Source: Streptosporangiaceae bacterium (GTDB taxonomy: Bacteria; Actinomycetota; Actinomycetes; Streptosporangiales; Streptosporangiaceae). Taken from it: a stretch of DNA of 57,747 bases. Positions 18,360 to 32,785 of this stretch are shown piece after piece. The position numbers and the translations under genes are program-made. Within the stretch, counting starts at the first letter, position 1; each line of letters begins with the position of its first letter. The notes below the pieces were generated by a model, which was not told the origin of the DNA, made no database searches, and saw nothing but the letters and a program-made list of their open reading frames with translations. The stretch is taken from positions 1-57,747 of the forward strand of contig JAOPYK010000022.1 in the NCBI GenBank assembly GCA_025964695.1, read 5' to 3'.

Positions 18360-18577
18360 CGGGGGGGTCTCCAGTTGGGGTGGGGGGTGTGTGCACGTCT
18401 TCGTGTCCACACATGTTGGACGCCCGGAACGTGGCGCCGGTTGGCTTGCCTCCCGGACGAACACGACGGCGGGCCGCCCTCCACAAGGACCACAAGGAGC
18501 ACGGGCCGCTGTGTTACCTCGGCACCCGACCGTGAGACGGCTGTGAAGGGTCTCCGCTATTTCCCCACTGCAAAGCA

Positions 18578-18612
18578 AAAGCCCTTCTCTAGAATGTCCA
18601 GAGAAGGGCTTT
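18578..18612 (-). terminator. Terminator downstream of tRNA-Ile
   Basis: A perfect 13-bp stem (AAAGCCCTTCTCT at 18578-18590 with its complement at 18600-18612) and a 9-nt loop. On the minus strand it is followed by TTTTGCTTT. It starts 9 bp after the tRNA 3' end. Confidence 0.85.
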
Positions 18613-18621
18613 GACCTGCTG

Positions 18622-18695
18622 TGGGCGTACCAGGACTTGAACCTGGGGCCTCGTCCTTATCAGGGACGCGCTCTAACCGACTGAGCTATACGCCC
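18622..18695 (-). tRNA. tRNA-Ile (anticodon GAU)
   Basis: 74-nt cloverleaf: acceptor GGGCGTA/TACGCCC, D-arm GCTCAGTCGGTTAGAGC, anticodon stem CGTCC/GGACG around CTGATAA (GAT), and T-loop TTCAAGT. CCA is not encoded. It follows the gyrA-DUF3566 pair, its normal actinobacterial position. Confidence 0.95.
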
Positions 18696-18807
18696 GAGTG
18701 CATCCTTGCGGGGCAACGAGAAGTGAGATTACCCCATCGTGAGGGGCAACGGAAATCAGATTCCTTCGCTGCTCAGCAGGGATGCCGGCCAGGGATCACG
18801 GAGCCGG

Positions 18808-19823
18808 CTACTCGGCCTCCTTGAGGGTCACTTCGATGCCGCCCACGAAGTCGGCGGCGATGTTGTAGATGACCGACCAGACGGTGGCCAGGGCCGTGAT
18901 GAGCAGGACGTTCAGCGCCCCCACCAGGGCCGTGTAGCCGAAGATCCGGGTGAAGGAGAACCAACTGGCCGCGTCGAAGGTGGTGGACTTGGCGGCGTTC
19001 TTGTCCTGGGTCAGTTCGTTGATGGTCTGCACGATCTGATCGAAGACCCCCAGGCCTGACAAGATCATGTAGATCACGGCCACGGCGACCAACAGGACGA
19101 CGAAGCACACCAGCGACATCACGAAGCTGAATTTCATCACCGACCAGGGCTCCAGGCGCGACACCTGGAGATGCGCCTTGCGTGGCGACTTGCCCCCAGC
19201 CGTCCCCTTACCAGGCCGTATGACGTCGTTGACGCGCTCCTTGAAGGCGCTCCCCGCCGAAGCGCTCCGGTTCGGCGGTACGGCCGCCGGGCCCGGTGGC
19301 GAGACACCCGGGCCCGAAGACAGGGCACCAGGAGCGGCCGAAGGGGCACCGGGAACCGCCTCCCGCGAGGCGAAAGGCTTGGGCGCCGGTTTGGCGGAAC
19401 CGGTGATGCCACCGGTGGTGTGGGTGAACGCCGAACCGGAGGCCTCGCTCGCCCTCCACGGCAGGCCGGCGTCCTTGGCCTGCTCGTCCTGCGCCGCCGG
19501 CGTGCCCAGCGGCGGAGTTCCCGTCCCGCCGGGTTTTGTCTCCGTCTTGGCGGAGGAACCACCCGGCGAGCCGCCCGAGGACGCCGGGGACCCGGCGGAG
19601 GACCCCAGCGGGGTGGTGGCGTCGTCCTTCTTGCCGTCCACGGCCGCCGAGGTCTCCGCCTTCACCTCGTCCGGCTCGGTGGCGGAACTCACCGTGGAGT
19701 TCGCCCCCGAAGAGGACGGCTTGCCACCGTTGCCGCTACTCAACCCGGTTCCGTTGGACGGCGAGGAGCCAGACCCGGCCGAGCGGCCCGGCCGGTCCTT
19801 TCCCGTACTGCTAGGGGTGGCAC

Positions 19824-19827
<4 letters not shown>
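18808..19827 (-). CDS. DUF3566 membrane protein
   Basis: 339 residues; its start overlaps the gyrA stop by 4 nt. The first 210 or so residues are low-complexity Ser/Gly/Pro/Ala/Thr (probably disordered and cytoplasmic). The C-terminal DUF3566 domain (about 220-339) has a first helix [19 protein letters not shown] and a second [20 protein letters not shown]. Proteins of this family follow gyrA in most actinobacteria; their function is unknown. The disordered N-terminus is long compared with many relatives. Confidence 0.9.
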
Positions 19828-22388
<2,561 letters not shown>

Positions 22389-22410
22389 CTAAAGACCTCT
22401 TCTTCACTGC

Positions 22411-22426
22411 GTACGGTTCCGTACGA
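22411..22426. promoter_or_regulatory. Perfect palindrome between gyrB and gyrA
   Basis: CGTACGG and CCGTACG separated by TT (16 bp), 22 bp upstream of the gyrA start. It may be an operator or a short RNA hairpin in the gyrBA intergenic region. Confidence 0.4.
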
Positions 22427-22480
22427 ACGGGCGAGTTCTCGTCAAGGGGCTACGTCCCGGGGACAGTGGCCCCCTGGGCG

Positions 22481-24732
<2,252 letters not shown>

Positions 24733-25266
24733 TCAGCCGCGGACCCGCCACTGACCCGGACGGCGAGGTGCCGCGGCCGGTCCGACCACCTTGACCCGGC
24801 GCACCGTGCCGTCCCCGAGCTCCTCGTTCAACCTGCGCACCAGGGTCCCCGCCAGCAACCGCAGCTGGGTCGCCCAGGCCGTCGAGTCGGCGGCCACGAC
24901 GAGCTCGCCCTCCTCGAACTTCTCCGGCCGGGTGTGCTCGGCGAGCTCCTTGCCGACGATCCCCGGCCAGTTGCCGAAGACTCCGCCGACCGCGGCCTTC
25001 TGTTCCCAGCCCCGCTCGGCCATCAGATCGCGGATCGCCGAGCCGAACGTCTGTGGATCACCATTGCCCCGGCCCCGCTCCCGGCCGGGCCGAGGCGCCT
25101 TGCGCTTGGACCTCGTCCCGGGCAGCGTGCCCCGCTTGAGCGCGTCGGCCTTCGCCTGGGCCAGCGCCTCGCGGGCCAGCTCGATGCCTGTCAGCCCGCT
25201 TCGCTCCGGCGCGTCCTGAGGCGCCGGGCCGCCGGAGTTGTCCACAGCATGTGCGTCGTCAGGCAC
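24733..25266 (-). CDS. dciA: DciA family (DUF721) replication protein
   Basis: 177 residues, GTG start overlapping the recF stop by 8 nt. A basic disordered N-terminus ([14 protein letters not shown]) precedes the DUF721 domain (about 75-165) with [32 protein letters not shown] and [10 protein letters not shown]. DciA loads or activates the replicative helicase DnaB in bacteria without DnaC. The location between recF and gyrB is the usual actinobacterial one. Confidence 0.85.
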   Translation of the reverse strand: MPDDAHAVDNSGGPAPQDAPERSGLTGIELAREALAQAKADALKRGTLPGTRSKRKAPRPGRERGRGNGDPQTFGSAIRDLMAERGWEQKAAVGGVFGNWPGIVGKELAEHTRPEKFEEGELVVAADSTAWATQLRLLAGTLVRRLNEELGDGTVRRVKVVGPAAAPRRPGQWRVRG

Positions 25267-26413
25267 GGGTCACCTCGCCGTCCGCGACGTTGAACGCCGC
25301 ACCGGTCAGTTCGTCGGGCACGTCCGCGGGCACCGCCGCGGTGATGAGGACCTGCTCGGCCGGCGCCACCATATCGGCCAGCCGCCGCCGGCGGCCCGCG
25401 TCCAGCTCCGCGAACACGTCGTCGAGGATCAGTACGGGATCGTCGCCGTCCGCGCGCAGCAACTCGTAGGCCGCCAGCCGCAGACCCAGTGCGAACGACC
25501 AGGACTCACCGTGGCTGGCGTAGCCGCGGGCGGGCAGATCGCCCAGCCCCAGCAGCAGCTCGTCCCGGTGCGGGCCGACCAGGCTGACCCCGCGTTCGAG
25601 CTCCTGGCGCCGGGCCTGCCCCAGTCCCTCCTCGAGCAGGGCGGTGAGTTCTCCACGGTCTGTGGACAACTCCGCGTCCTCTTCGGTCGTGCGCTCGGTA
25701 CGGCCGGCCAGCGAGCTCTTGTAGGTGAGCTCCGCCGCCCCGCCGGCCGGTGCCAGCGCGGAGTAGGCCTTGGCGACGACGGGGCGCAGTGCGGCGACCA
25801 GCTCCAAGCGGGCGGCCAGCAGCTCCGCACCGGCGCGGGCCAGATGGGAGTCCCAGACGTCCAACGTCGCCAGCACTTCGGCGCCGGGGGCACGGCGATG
25901 CGAACCCGACACCGACTTCAACAGGGCGTTGCGCTGTTTGAGGACGCGGTCGTAGTCGGACCGCACCCCGGCGAATCGCGGCGCCCGCGCGGTCAGCAGC
26001 TCGTCGAGGAACCTGCGCCGCTCACCCGGATCGCCCTTCACCAGTGACAGGTCCTCGGGCGCGAACAGCACCACGCGCAGCATCCCCAGAAGATCACGCG
26101 GCCTGGGGACATTGCCGCGGTTCAGCCGGACCCGATTGGCCCGCCCGGGGTTGATCTCTATCTCGAGCAGAGCCTTGCGGTCGTCGCGTACGACTCCGGT
26201 CCGCACGATCGCCCGGGCCGCACCCTGCCGGACCAGTGGGGCGTCGCCGGCCACCCGGTGGCTGCCGTGGGTCGCCACATAGCCGATCGCCTCGACCAGA
26301 TTGGTCTTGCCCTGCCCGTTGGGGCCCACGAACGCGCTGACCCCCGGCTCGAGCGGCAGCTCCACGGATTCGTACGACCGGAAGTCGGCGAGGGAGAGGT
26401 GGGCGACGTGCAC
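25259..26413 (-). CDS. recF: DNA replication and repair protein RecF
   Basis: 384 residues from the GTG at 26413 ([16 protein letters not shown]); longer frames to 26494 are not family-like. Walker A is GPNGQGKTN near residue 33, the ABC signature region is [14 protein letters not shown], and Walker B is [11 protein letters not shown]. It is an SMC-like ATPase that loads RecA at gaps with RecOR. It reads leftward after gnd and overlaps dciA. Confidence 0.95.
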   Translation of the reverse strand: MHVAHLSLADFRSYESVELPLEPGVSAFVGPNGQGKTNLVEAIGYVATHGSHRVAGDAPLVRQGAARAIVRTGVVRDDRKALLEIEINPGRANRVRLNRGNVPRPRDLLGMLRVVLFAPEDLSLVKGDPGERRRFLDELLTARAPRFAGVRSDYDRVLKQRNALLKSVSGSHRRAPGAEVLATLDVWDSHLARAGAELLAARLELVAALRPVVAKAYSALAPAGGAAELTYKSSLAGRTERTTEEDAELSTDRGELTALLEEGLGQARRQELERGVSLVGPHRDELLLGLGDLPARGYASHGESWSFALGLRLAAYELLRADGDDPVLILDDVFAELDAGRRRRLADMVAPAEQVLITAAVPADVPDELTGAAFNVADGEVTRA

Positions 26414-26532
26414 CCGACCGAGCCTATGGGGTCCCCGGCCCCCCGGACCCTCATCCCCAGGCTGTGGATGATTTTCCGCACCGCCTGTGCACATCTCCGC
26501 CGCGACCGCGCCGGCCGATCACCGTGATCCAT

Positions 26533-26550
26533 ATCCACAGGGCTGTGGAT
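26533..26550. other. Inverted pair of DnaA boxes upstream of recF
   Basis: ATCCACAG and CTGTGGAT face each other with 2 bp between, and a further TGTGGATGA lies at 26463-26471. Both match the DnaA-box core (TCCACA). They lie in the 159-bp gap between recF and gnd, separate from oriC. Confidence 0.5.
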
Positions 26551-26572
26551 CGCGGCGGAGATGGGAAGCGGG

Positions 26573-27493
26573 TCAGACCGCGGGCGGTTCCACGTCCGCG
26601 CCGGGGGAGTCGGCGCCCTTGGCCGTCTCCACCGCGTGCCCGCCGAACTGCTGGCGCAGTGCCGCGATCATCTTCATCGCGGGGGAGTCGTCCTGACGTG
26701 AGGCGAACCGGGCGAACAGCGAGGCCGTGATGGCCGGCAGCGGTACGCCGAGGTCGACGGCGGCCTGGACCGTCCACCGGCCCTCACCGGAGTCCTGCGC
26801 GAAACCCTTGAGCTTGTCCAGATGCGGGTCATCGGCCAGCGAGTCGTTCAGCAGGTCGAGCAGCCACGACCGGATGACCGTGCCCTTCTGCCAGCTGAGG
26901 AAGGCCGCGGGCACATCGGTGACGAGATCACTGGCCTCCAGCAGCTCCCAGCCCTCGGCGAAGGCCTGCATCATGCCGTACTCGATGCCGTTGTGGACCA
27001 TCTTGGCGAAGTGCCCGGCACCGATCGGCCCAGCGTGGACGAAGCCGTACTCGCCCTCGGGTTTGAGCGTCTCGAAGACCGGCATCATCCGCTTCACGTC
27101 GCCTTCGCTGCCACCGACCATGAGCGCATAGCCGTTCTGCAGACCCCAGACTCCGCCGCTGACCCCGGCGTCCACGAAACCGATGCTCTTGGCCTTCAGC
27201 TCCTCGCCGTGCCGCTGGTCGTCCACATAGTGCGAGTTGCCGCCGTCGACGACCAGGTCACCTGGGGACAGGACTTCCCCCAGCCTGTGGATGATCTCGT
27301 CCGTCGGCTTCCCGGCCGGGACCATCACCCAGATCGCGCGGGGCGCCGTGAGCCGCTCGGCCAGTTCCTCCAGCGAGGATACGTCGCTGATCTTCGGGTC
27401 GCGGTCGTAGCCCACGACGGTGTGACCCCCGCGCTTGAGCCGCTCGGCCATGTTGCCGCCCATGCGGCCAAGTCCGATCATCCCCAGTTCCAT
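26573..27493 (-). CDS. gnd: 6-phosphogluconate dehydrogenase, short NAD-type
   Basis: 306 residues from the ATG at 27493 (MELGMIGLGRMGGNMAERL). The Rossmann motif is at the N-terminus; the catalytic region has GVSGGVWGLQNGYALMVGG and KMVHNGIEYGMMQAFAEG, with the Lys and Asn of the active site. About 300 residues is the length of the GndA/YqeC group rather than the 470-residue enzyme. It oxidises 6-phosphogluconate to ribulose 5-phosphate and CO2. Its position between dnaN and recF is standard in Streptomyces and relatives. Confidence 0.93.
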   Translation of the reverse strand: MELGMIGLGRMGGNMAERLKRGGHTVVGYDRDPKISDVSSLEELAERLTAPRAIWVMVPAGKPTDEIIHRLGEVLSPGDLVVDGGNSHYVDDQRHGEELKAKSIGFVDAGVSGGVWGLQNGYALMVGGSEGDVKRMMPVFETLKPEGEYGFVHAGPIGAGHFAKMVHNGIEYGMMQAFAEGWELLEASDLVTDVPAAFLSWQKGTVIRSWLLDLLNDSLADDPHLDKLKGFAQDSGEGRWTVQAAVDLGVPLPAITASLFARFASRQDDSPAMKMIAALRQQFGGHAVETAKGADSPGADVEPPAV

Positions 27494-27664
27494 CAGTGCA
27501 TCTCCTCGGTCGCGCATCGACTGTGTCCCTGGACGGTGTCGTGGCCACGGTGCCGTGCCGGACTCCGGACCCGGCTAGACCCGATCATTCCCGGTTCCAT
27601 GCCGATCCTCCGTGAGTCTCCACACCTGTGACCTTTGCCCCGCCCGGTCCTCTTGATCAGGCTA

Positions 27665-27700
27665 GTTCCCAAGAACAGCCTGGGGACGCCTTGTGGGAAC
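27665..27700 (-). terminator. Possible terminator between dnaN and gnd
   Basis: An imperfect inverted repeat (GTTCCCA-AG against CTT-G-TGGGAAC) 20 bp past the dnaN stop on the minus strand. Moderate stem and long loop, so the call is tentative. Confidence 0.35.
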
Positions 27701-27719
27701 CCGGGAGGGGCGACGGACC

Positions 27720-28847
27720 TCAGGAGGACAGCCGGACGGGCATGATCAGATACCGGTAGTTGGGGTTGGCACCGTCCGCCGGTGGTTTGCCGGTGAGCAC
27801 GGCCGGCTTGGTCGGGGTGGTGAACGACAGCCGGGCGATGTCTGAGCCGATGGCCGCGAGGCCGTCCAGCAGGAAGCCCGGGTTGAAGGCGATGTCGATG
27901 TCGTCGCCCTCCAGCGTGGCCTCCAGCGCCTCGACCGCTTGGGCCTCGTCGCCGGTGCCCGCCTCGAGGATGACCTCGCCCTGCCGGAACGAGAGCCGTA
28001 CCGGTGTGTTGCGCTCGGCGACCAGCGAGACCCGCTTGACCGCCTCGATGAACCCGGAGGTCTGCACCTCGGCGTTTCCGGCGTACTCGCTCGGCAGCAA
28101 CGAGCGATATTTCACGAAGTCGCCGTCCAGTAGCCGCGAGGTGGTCCGGCGGCCGCCGCCTTCGAACCCGATCATCCCCTCTCCGGTGCCCCCAGTTCCC
28201 CCGAGAGCGATGGAGACCTCCGCACCCGATGTCAGGGACTTGGCGGTGTCCGCGAGCGTCTTAGCGGGCACCAGAGCCACGGCGGACAGATCCGGTCGCT
28301 CTGGTTTCCAGTGCAACTCACGCACCGCCAGCCGGTAGCGGTCGGTGGAGGCGAGGGTCACGGTCTCGCCCTCGATCTCCACCCGGACGCCGGTGAGCAT
28401 GGGGATCGTGTCGTCCCGGCCGGCAGCGATGGCCACCTGGCTGACGGCGGCGGCGAACTCGTCACTGCCCACCGAGCCGGCGTCCGGCGGCATCGCAGGC
28501 AGCGAGGGATAGTCCTCCACAGGCATGGTCAGCAGGGTGAACTTGGCGCTGCCGCAGGTGAGCATCACCTTGGCCCCGTCGGTGGTCAGCTCCACCGGGT
28601 GCGGCGGCAGGCTGCGGCAGATCTCCGAGAGGAGGCGGCCGGAGACCAGGGCGGTTCCTGGCTCCTCCACGTCGATGTCCGTGGTGACCTGAGCGGACAC
28701 CTCGTAGTCGAACGCGGACAGCGTCAGCCGGTCGGCGGCGTCGATGTGCATGCCGGCGAGTACCGGGACGGGCGGGCGCACGGGGAGTGTGCGAGCCGTC
28801 CAGGCAACAGCGTCGGCCAGGGCGTCTCTGTCGATGCGGAACTTCAC
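27720..28847 (-). CDS. dnaN: DNA polymerase III beta subunit (sliding clamp)
   Basis: 375 residues, GTG start at 28847 (VKFRIDRDALADAVAWTAR). Three clamp domains are readable: domain 1 with LSAFDYEVSAQVT, domain 2 with MLTGVRVEIEGETVTLASTDRYRLAV, and the C-terminal end NPNYRYLIMPVRLSS, which is diagnostic of DnaN. It forms a homodimeric ring that tethers polymerase III. It reads leftward from oriC. Confidence 0.97.
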   Translation of the reverse strand: MKFRIDRDALADAVAWTARTLPVRPPVPVLAGMHIDAADRLTLSAFDYEVSAQVTTDIDVEEPGTALVSGRLLSEICRSLPPHPVELTTDGAKVMLTCGSAKFTLLTMPVEDYPSLPAMPPDAGSVGSDEFAAAVSQVAIAAGRDDTIPMLTGVRVEIEGETVTLASTDRYRLAVRELHWKPERPDLSAVALVPAKTLADTAKSLTSGAEVSIALGGTGGTGEGMIGFEGGGRRTTSRLLDGDFVKYRSLLPSEYAGNAEVQTSGFIEAVKRVSLVAERNTPVRLSFRQGEVILEAGTGDEAQAVEALEATLEGDDIDIAFNPGFLLDGLAAIGSDIARLSFTTPTKPAVLTGKPPADGANPNYRYLIMPVRLSS

Positions 28848-29386
28848 GTGACCCGCCTCCTGCAGGTTTCGAACTCCGGGCGTCGTGGCAAATCTCAGTC
28901 GAGGCTCTCGGGACGGTTGATCCCCAGGCCCTTAGATGGTTCTGGATTTTTCTTCATGAGAGATAAAGAACAGTCATCGTCATAGGGACCGTGGATAAGT
29001 GGAAAACCCGAGTCTTCGCAGGTCGGAGCGCGTTTTTCCGTCCACCGGCCGTGTGCGCGAGCCGTGGACGGAGGACGCCCTCCTGAGGACGACGGATCCG
29101 TCCCCACCGGTTGTCCCCGGCCTGTCCCCTGGTTGTCCACCAGTTGTCCGCAGGTTGTCCCCGCCCCGGTGATACCCGAGGGGACGAAGGTGCGCCGGTC
29201 GCTGCGACCATCCCCACCTCATCCCCACTTCATCCTCATGGCGTCCTGGTTCATCCACTGCCCGTCCACCGATTGTCCTCAGGTTGTCCACGCCTTGTCC
29301 GCAACTTCTCCCCCGGCTTTCCCCCACTGGTCCACAGAGTTTTCCCCAGGCTGTGAACAGTGATCGGGTAATTGGGGCGATCGGCG
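28848..29386. other. oriC: Chromosomal replication origin (oriC) between dnaA and dnaN
   Basis: 539 bp without a gene between dnaN and dnaA. It holds many DnaA boxes of the actinobacterial type TTGTCC(A/C/G)C: 29111, 29133, 29144, 29155, 29273, 29284, 29295, TGGTCCACA at 29328, and one inverse copy TTATCCACG at 28998-28990. Most are in the same orientation and spaced 11 bp apart. The AT-richest stretch, around 28938-28980 on the dnaN side, is the best candidate unwinding element. Confidence 0.93.
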
Positions 29387-31462
29387 TCAGCTCCGGCCGC
29401 GGCTCTGCTGCTTGATGCGGTTGGTGAGCTCGGTGACCTGGTTGTAGATCGACCTCCGCTCCGCCATCAGCCCGCGGATCTTCCGCTCCGCGTGCATCAC
29501 CGTGGTGTGGTCGCGGCCGCCGAACTGCTGGCCGATCTTGGGAAGCGACATGTCGGTGAGCTCGCGGCAGAGGTACATCGCGATCTGCCGGGCCGTGACC
29601 AGCACCCGCGAACGGGACGGGCCGCACAGGTCGTCGATCGCGATGCCGAAGTACGTGGCGGTCTGGGCCATGATCGTGGCAGCGGTGATCTCCGGGCCGC
29701 TGGCGTCCGGGATCAGATCCTTGAGCACGATCTCGGCGAGCTGCAGATCCACCGACTGGCGGTTGAGGCTGGCGAACGCGGTCACCCGGATCAGCGCGCC
29801 CTCGAGCTCCCTGATGTTGGTCGAGATCTTGCTGGCGATGAACTCCAGTACCTCGCGCGGGGCGGCCAGCCCCTCCTGGGCGGCCTTCTTACTCAAGATC
29901 GCGATGCGGGTCTCCAGCTCCGGCGGCTGGACATCGGTGATCAGTCCCCACTCGAACCGGTTACGCAGCCGGTCCTCCAGGGTGACCAGCTGCTTGGGCG
30001 GCCGATCACTGGAGATCACGATCTGCTTGTTCGCGTTGTGCAAAGTGTTGAAGGTGTGGAAGAACTCCTCCTGCGTCTGCTCCTTGTTCTCCAGGAACTG
30101 GATGTCGTCGATCAGGAGGATGTCCACATCCCGGTAACGGCGCCGGAACCCGTCCGCCTTGCCGTCCCGGATGGCGTTGATGAAGTCGTTGGTGAACTCC
30201 TCGGAGCTCACGTAGCGAACCCGCGCCCCGTTGAACAGGCTCCGGGCGTAGTGACCGACCGCGTGCAGCAGGTGGGTCTTCCCCAGCCCGGACTCGCCGT
30301 AGATGAACAACGGGTTGTACGCCTTCGCCGGGGCCTCCGCGACCGCGACCGCGGCGGCGTGCGCGAACCGGTTGCTGGAGCCGATCACGAAGGTCTCGAA
30401 GGTGTATTTCGGGTTCAGCCGGGCAGGTTCGGCCGCCGGACGGCGATCGGCCTGCCGGTGATCGGGTGCGGGCCGTGACGGCTGCCATGGGGGTGGCGGT
30501 GGCGGGTCGGCGTCACCCGGGTCCACCGCCGGTGGCGCGAACGGGTCGGGGCGTTCCTGCTCCCCCGGGCGTGACATGTCCCGTGGGCCCTGGGGACCAC
30601 CCGGTCCGTTCTGCGAGCCGCCCAGCGTGTGGCCGGTGATGTGGGACGGCGAATGGCCACCGCCCGGGGCCATCCCGCGCGGGGGTCCCTGGGGCTGCCT
30701 GCCCGGCGGGGGGCCGGCTTGCCGGTTCGGCTGGCCGGACTGCTGGGGGGGATACCCGTAACCTGGGCCCGGTCCCTGGCCAGGCTGGTCACGCGCCTGC
30801 CGCTGGCCGCCGTACCGGTCGCCGCCGTACTGCTGCTGGTCGCCCTGCCCGCCGTACTGCTGCTCGCCCTGGTAGGTCTCGCCAGGATAGGAGTCCTTGG
30901 CGTAGGGGTCCTTCGCGTACGGGCCCTCGGGATACTGCTCACCGCCATACGGGCCGCCGCCGTACTGGTCCCCGCCGTATTGATCATTGGCGTACTGATC
31001 ACTGCCGTACTGCTGCTCGCCCGGGTACGAATCCCGCTGATCGCGGTGCCCGTAGGGCCGGTCGGCCGATCCGTAACCACTTGGGGACGGACCTGGGGAC
31101 GGCTGTGTGGGTTCGCTGTGGACACCTGTGGAAGCGCTGTTGTCCGGGCGGCCCTGGGACTGCTGCGATGGCATCTGTGGATGCTGCGGCGGCGCGGGGT
31201 GTGCGAGGTCCGGCTGCACCGTCACCGCGACCCGGATCTCGCGGCCGAGCTCACGGGAGAGCGCCTGGGTGATGAGGCTGCGCAGCCGCACCTCCAGTGC
31301 TTCCTTGGCGAACTCGTTCGGAGCCGCCAGCAGCGCGGTGTCCTCCACCAACGCCAGCGGGCGGGTCAGCGGCAGCCACGCACGGTAGTTGGGCGGCAGC
31401 TCGCTGGTTGAGAGGGCCTCGAGGGTTCGGGCCCACGCAGTCGCGAGGTCCTGACCGTCCAT
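29387..31462 (-). CDS. dnaA: Chromosomal replication initiator DnaA with a very long disordered linker
   Basis: 691 residues from the ATG at 31462 ([17 protein letters not shown]); GGGGAGGG lies upstream. Domain I spans about 1-85. Domain II (about 85-345) is low-complexity Gln/Gly/Pro/Tyr, with repeated DQYGG, GEQQYGG and YAKD units. Domain III AAA+ starts [20 protein letters not shown], with Walker [12 protein letters not shown] and Walker [12 protein letters not shown]. Domain IV has the DnaA signature [16 protein letters not shown]. coli DnaA is 467 residues, so the linker accounts for the excess. It binds the oriC boxes. Confidence 0.97.
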   Translation of the reverse strand: MDGQDLATAWARTLEALSTSELPPNYRAWLPLTRPLALVEDTALLAAPNEFAKEALEVRLRSLITQALSRELGREIRVAVTVQPDLAHPAPPQHPQMPSQQSQGRPDNSASTGVHSEPTQPSPGPSPSGYGSADRPYGHRDQRDSYPGEQQYGSDQYANDQYGGDQYGGGPYGGEQYPEGPYAKDPYAKDSYPGETYQGEQQYGGQGDQQQYGGDRYGGQRQARDQPGQGPGPGYGYPPQQSGQPNRQAGPPPGRQPQGPPRGMAPGGGHSPSHITGHTLGGSQNGPGGPQGPRDMSRPGEQERPDPFAPPAVDPGDADPPPPPPWQPSRPAPDHRQADRRPAAEPARLNPKYTFETFVIGSSNRFAHAAAVAVAEAPAKAYNPLFIYGESGLGKTHLLHAVGHYARSLFNGARVRYVSSEEFTNDFINAIRDGKADGFRRRYRDVDILLIDDIQFLENKEQTQEEFFHTFNTLHNANKQIVISSDRPPKQLVTLEDRLRNRFEWGLITDVQPPELETRIAILSKKAAQEGLAAPREVLEFIASKISTNIRELEGALIRVTAFASLNRQSVDLQLAEIVLKDLIPDASGPEITAATIMAQTATYFGIAIDDLCGPSRSRVLVTARQIAMYLCRELTDMSLPKIGQQFGGRDHTTVMHAERKIRGLMAERRSIYNQVTELTNRIKQQSRGRS

Positions 31463-31906
31463 GCGCAAGATTCCCTCCCCAAGTCGAACGGCTTACTCTC
31501 TCACGCGTCATCCACAGAGTTGTCCACACGTTGTGCACCGCCTCGGTGTGGCGGTGCAAAGAGCCTGTGGCTGTGCATACTCTGTCGCCGCCGGATGTGG
31601 ACATCTGTCTGCCGGGGCGGGCCGTCCGGGGCCGGAACCCTCGAATCTGCCGATCGTCGACCTACTCGACTTCCGGTGACCAAGGGTACGCCGAGGTGGT
31701 CGGCCTACAGTCTCCGTTTGACCTAACGGGAAGATAGGTCGTAACGTTCTACGGTCGAGTCGCATCGACGGCGGTGACGCGTGCCCGCCTGTTCGCCTGA
31801 CGGCGAACCCTGTCGGGCCCCCGGCTGCGGGGGACCGTACGCGCGCCCTCGATGCGGAATCAACGACCAGACATTTTCCTGACCGCAGCCCGTATCGGAG
31901 CCTCGA
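31463..31906. promoter_or_regulatory. Divergent dnaA / rpmH regulatory region
   Basis: 444 bp with no gene. DnaA-box-like sequences TCATCCACA (31508), TTGTCCACA (31520) and TTGTGCACC (31531) stand just upstream of dnaA, consistent with autoregulation. Toward rpmH there is a candidate promoter at 31718-31747 and then a leader of about 150 nt. Confidence 0.65.
31718..31747 (+). promoter_or_regulatory. Candidate rpmH-operon promoter overlapped by an inverted repeat
   Basis: TTGACC at 31718-31723 and TAACGT at 31742-31747 with an 18-bp spacer. GACCTA and TAGGTC (31720-31740) form a 6-bp inverted repeat straddling the spacer. Confidence 0.5.
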
Positions 31907-32044
31907 GTGAGCAAGCGTACTTTTCAGCCGAACAACCGTCGCCGCCACAAGAAGCACGGCTTCCGGCTGCGCATGCGCACCCGGGCCGGCCGAGCCATCC
32001 TCGCGTCGCGGCGCCGCAAGGGCCGCGAGCGCATCGCGGTCTGA
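31907..32044 (+). CDS. rpmH: 50S ribosomal protein L34
   Basis: 45 residues from the GTG at 31907: [19 protein letters not shown], then [19 protein letters not shown] and ending RIAV. The sequence and length are those of bL34, a basic protein of the large ribosomal subunit. It is the first gene of the rpmH-rnpA-yidD-yidC-jag-rsmG-parAB run, in which genes are close or overlapping. Confidence 0.97.
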   Translation: MSKRTFQPNNRRRHKKHGFRLRMRTRAGRAILASRRRKGRERIAV

Positions 32045-32066
32045 TCAACGTAGGCACGGCACCGCC

Positions 32067-32462
32067 ATGCTGCCCCCCGCTCATCGGATGCGGCGGCGTG
32101 ACGAGTTCACGTTGGCCGTCCGGCGCGGTCGTCGCGCCGGGCGGCCTCGTCTCGTCGTCCACCTGCTCGACAGAGCGGAGCTGGACCGGGCGAGTGCCCC
32201 CGACCTCCCGGCGGACGGCGATCCGCTGGTCGGATTCATCGTCGCCCGCACGGTCGGCAACGCGGTCGTTCGGAACAAAGTCCGCCGGCGGCTTCGCCAT
32301 CTCCTCAGGGAGCACGTCGATCGACTGCCACCGGGTAGCCTGCTTGTGGTGCGGGCCAATCCGAAAGCGGCCACCGCGCACCACGACGAACTGGCCGCAG
32401 ATCTCGGCTCAGCCCTCGACCGGCTGCTGCGGCAAGGGTCCAAGGGGCGGAACCAGACATGA
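32067..32462 (+). CDS. rnpA: Ribonuclease P protein component
   Basis: 131 residues, start 22 bp after rpm[19 protein letters not shown] opens the protein and the RNR-type motif [18 protein letters not shown] lies near residue 65-80; both are hallmarks of the RNase P protein that helps the catalytic RNA trim tRNA 5' leaders. It overlaps yidD by 4 nt (ATGA). Confidence 0.96.
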   Translation: MLPPAHRMRRRDEFTLAVRRGRRAGRPRLVVHLLDRAELDRASAPDLPADGDPLVGFIVARTVGNAVVRNKVRRRLRHLLREHVDRLPPGSLLVVRANPKAATAHHDELAADLGSALDRLLRQGSKGRNQT

Positions 32463-32782
32463 CGACGAACCGGCCGACACCCATGGCAAGGGTGTTGCTG
32501 CTCCTCGTCACCGGCTACCGCCGATTCCTCAGCCCGCTGATCGGGCCCACCTGTCGCTTCTCACCGAGCTGCAGCACGTACGCTCTAAAGGCGTTGCAGA
32601 CTCACGGCGCACTGCGAGGCAGCTGGCTGACACTGCGCCGGCTCGCCCGCTGTCATCCGTTCCACCCCGGTGGGTACGACCCGGTACCACCGTCGTCCCA
32701 CCACAGAGCACACCACGGGGTGCATCCCGCCCCGCCGAGCGCTGGGTCTCAAACCGCCCCGCCGAGCCCCAAGGAGAGCTGA
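32459..32782 (+). CDS. yidD: Membrane protein insertion efficiency factor YidD
   Basis: 107 residues. The core [47 protein letters not shown] and GGYDPVP is the compact YidD signature with its three conserved cysteines. A Pro/Ser/His-rich tail of about 30 residues follows. YidD is a membrane-associated helper of YidC-dependent insertion, encoded two bases before yidC. Confidence 0.95.
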   Translation: MTTNRPTPMARVLLLLVTGYRRFLSPLIGPTCRFSPSCSTYALKALQTHGALRGSWLTLRRLARCHPFHPGGYDPVPPSSHHRAHHGVHPAPPSAGSQTAPPSPKES

Positions 32783-32785
32783 CCG

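Noticed and set aside
28841..28854. ACTTCACGTGACCC at the dnaN start as parS
   Set aside because: Four mismatches; only the central CACGTG is shared.
29372..30478. Plus-strand open frame opposite dnaA
   Set aside because: Antisense of dnaA domains III and IV; no family match.
30757..31072. Tandem repeats resembling a CRISPR or satellite array
   Set aside because: These are repeated DQYGG-type codons in the dnaA linker; they are in frame, imperfect and have no spacer-repeat structure.
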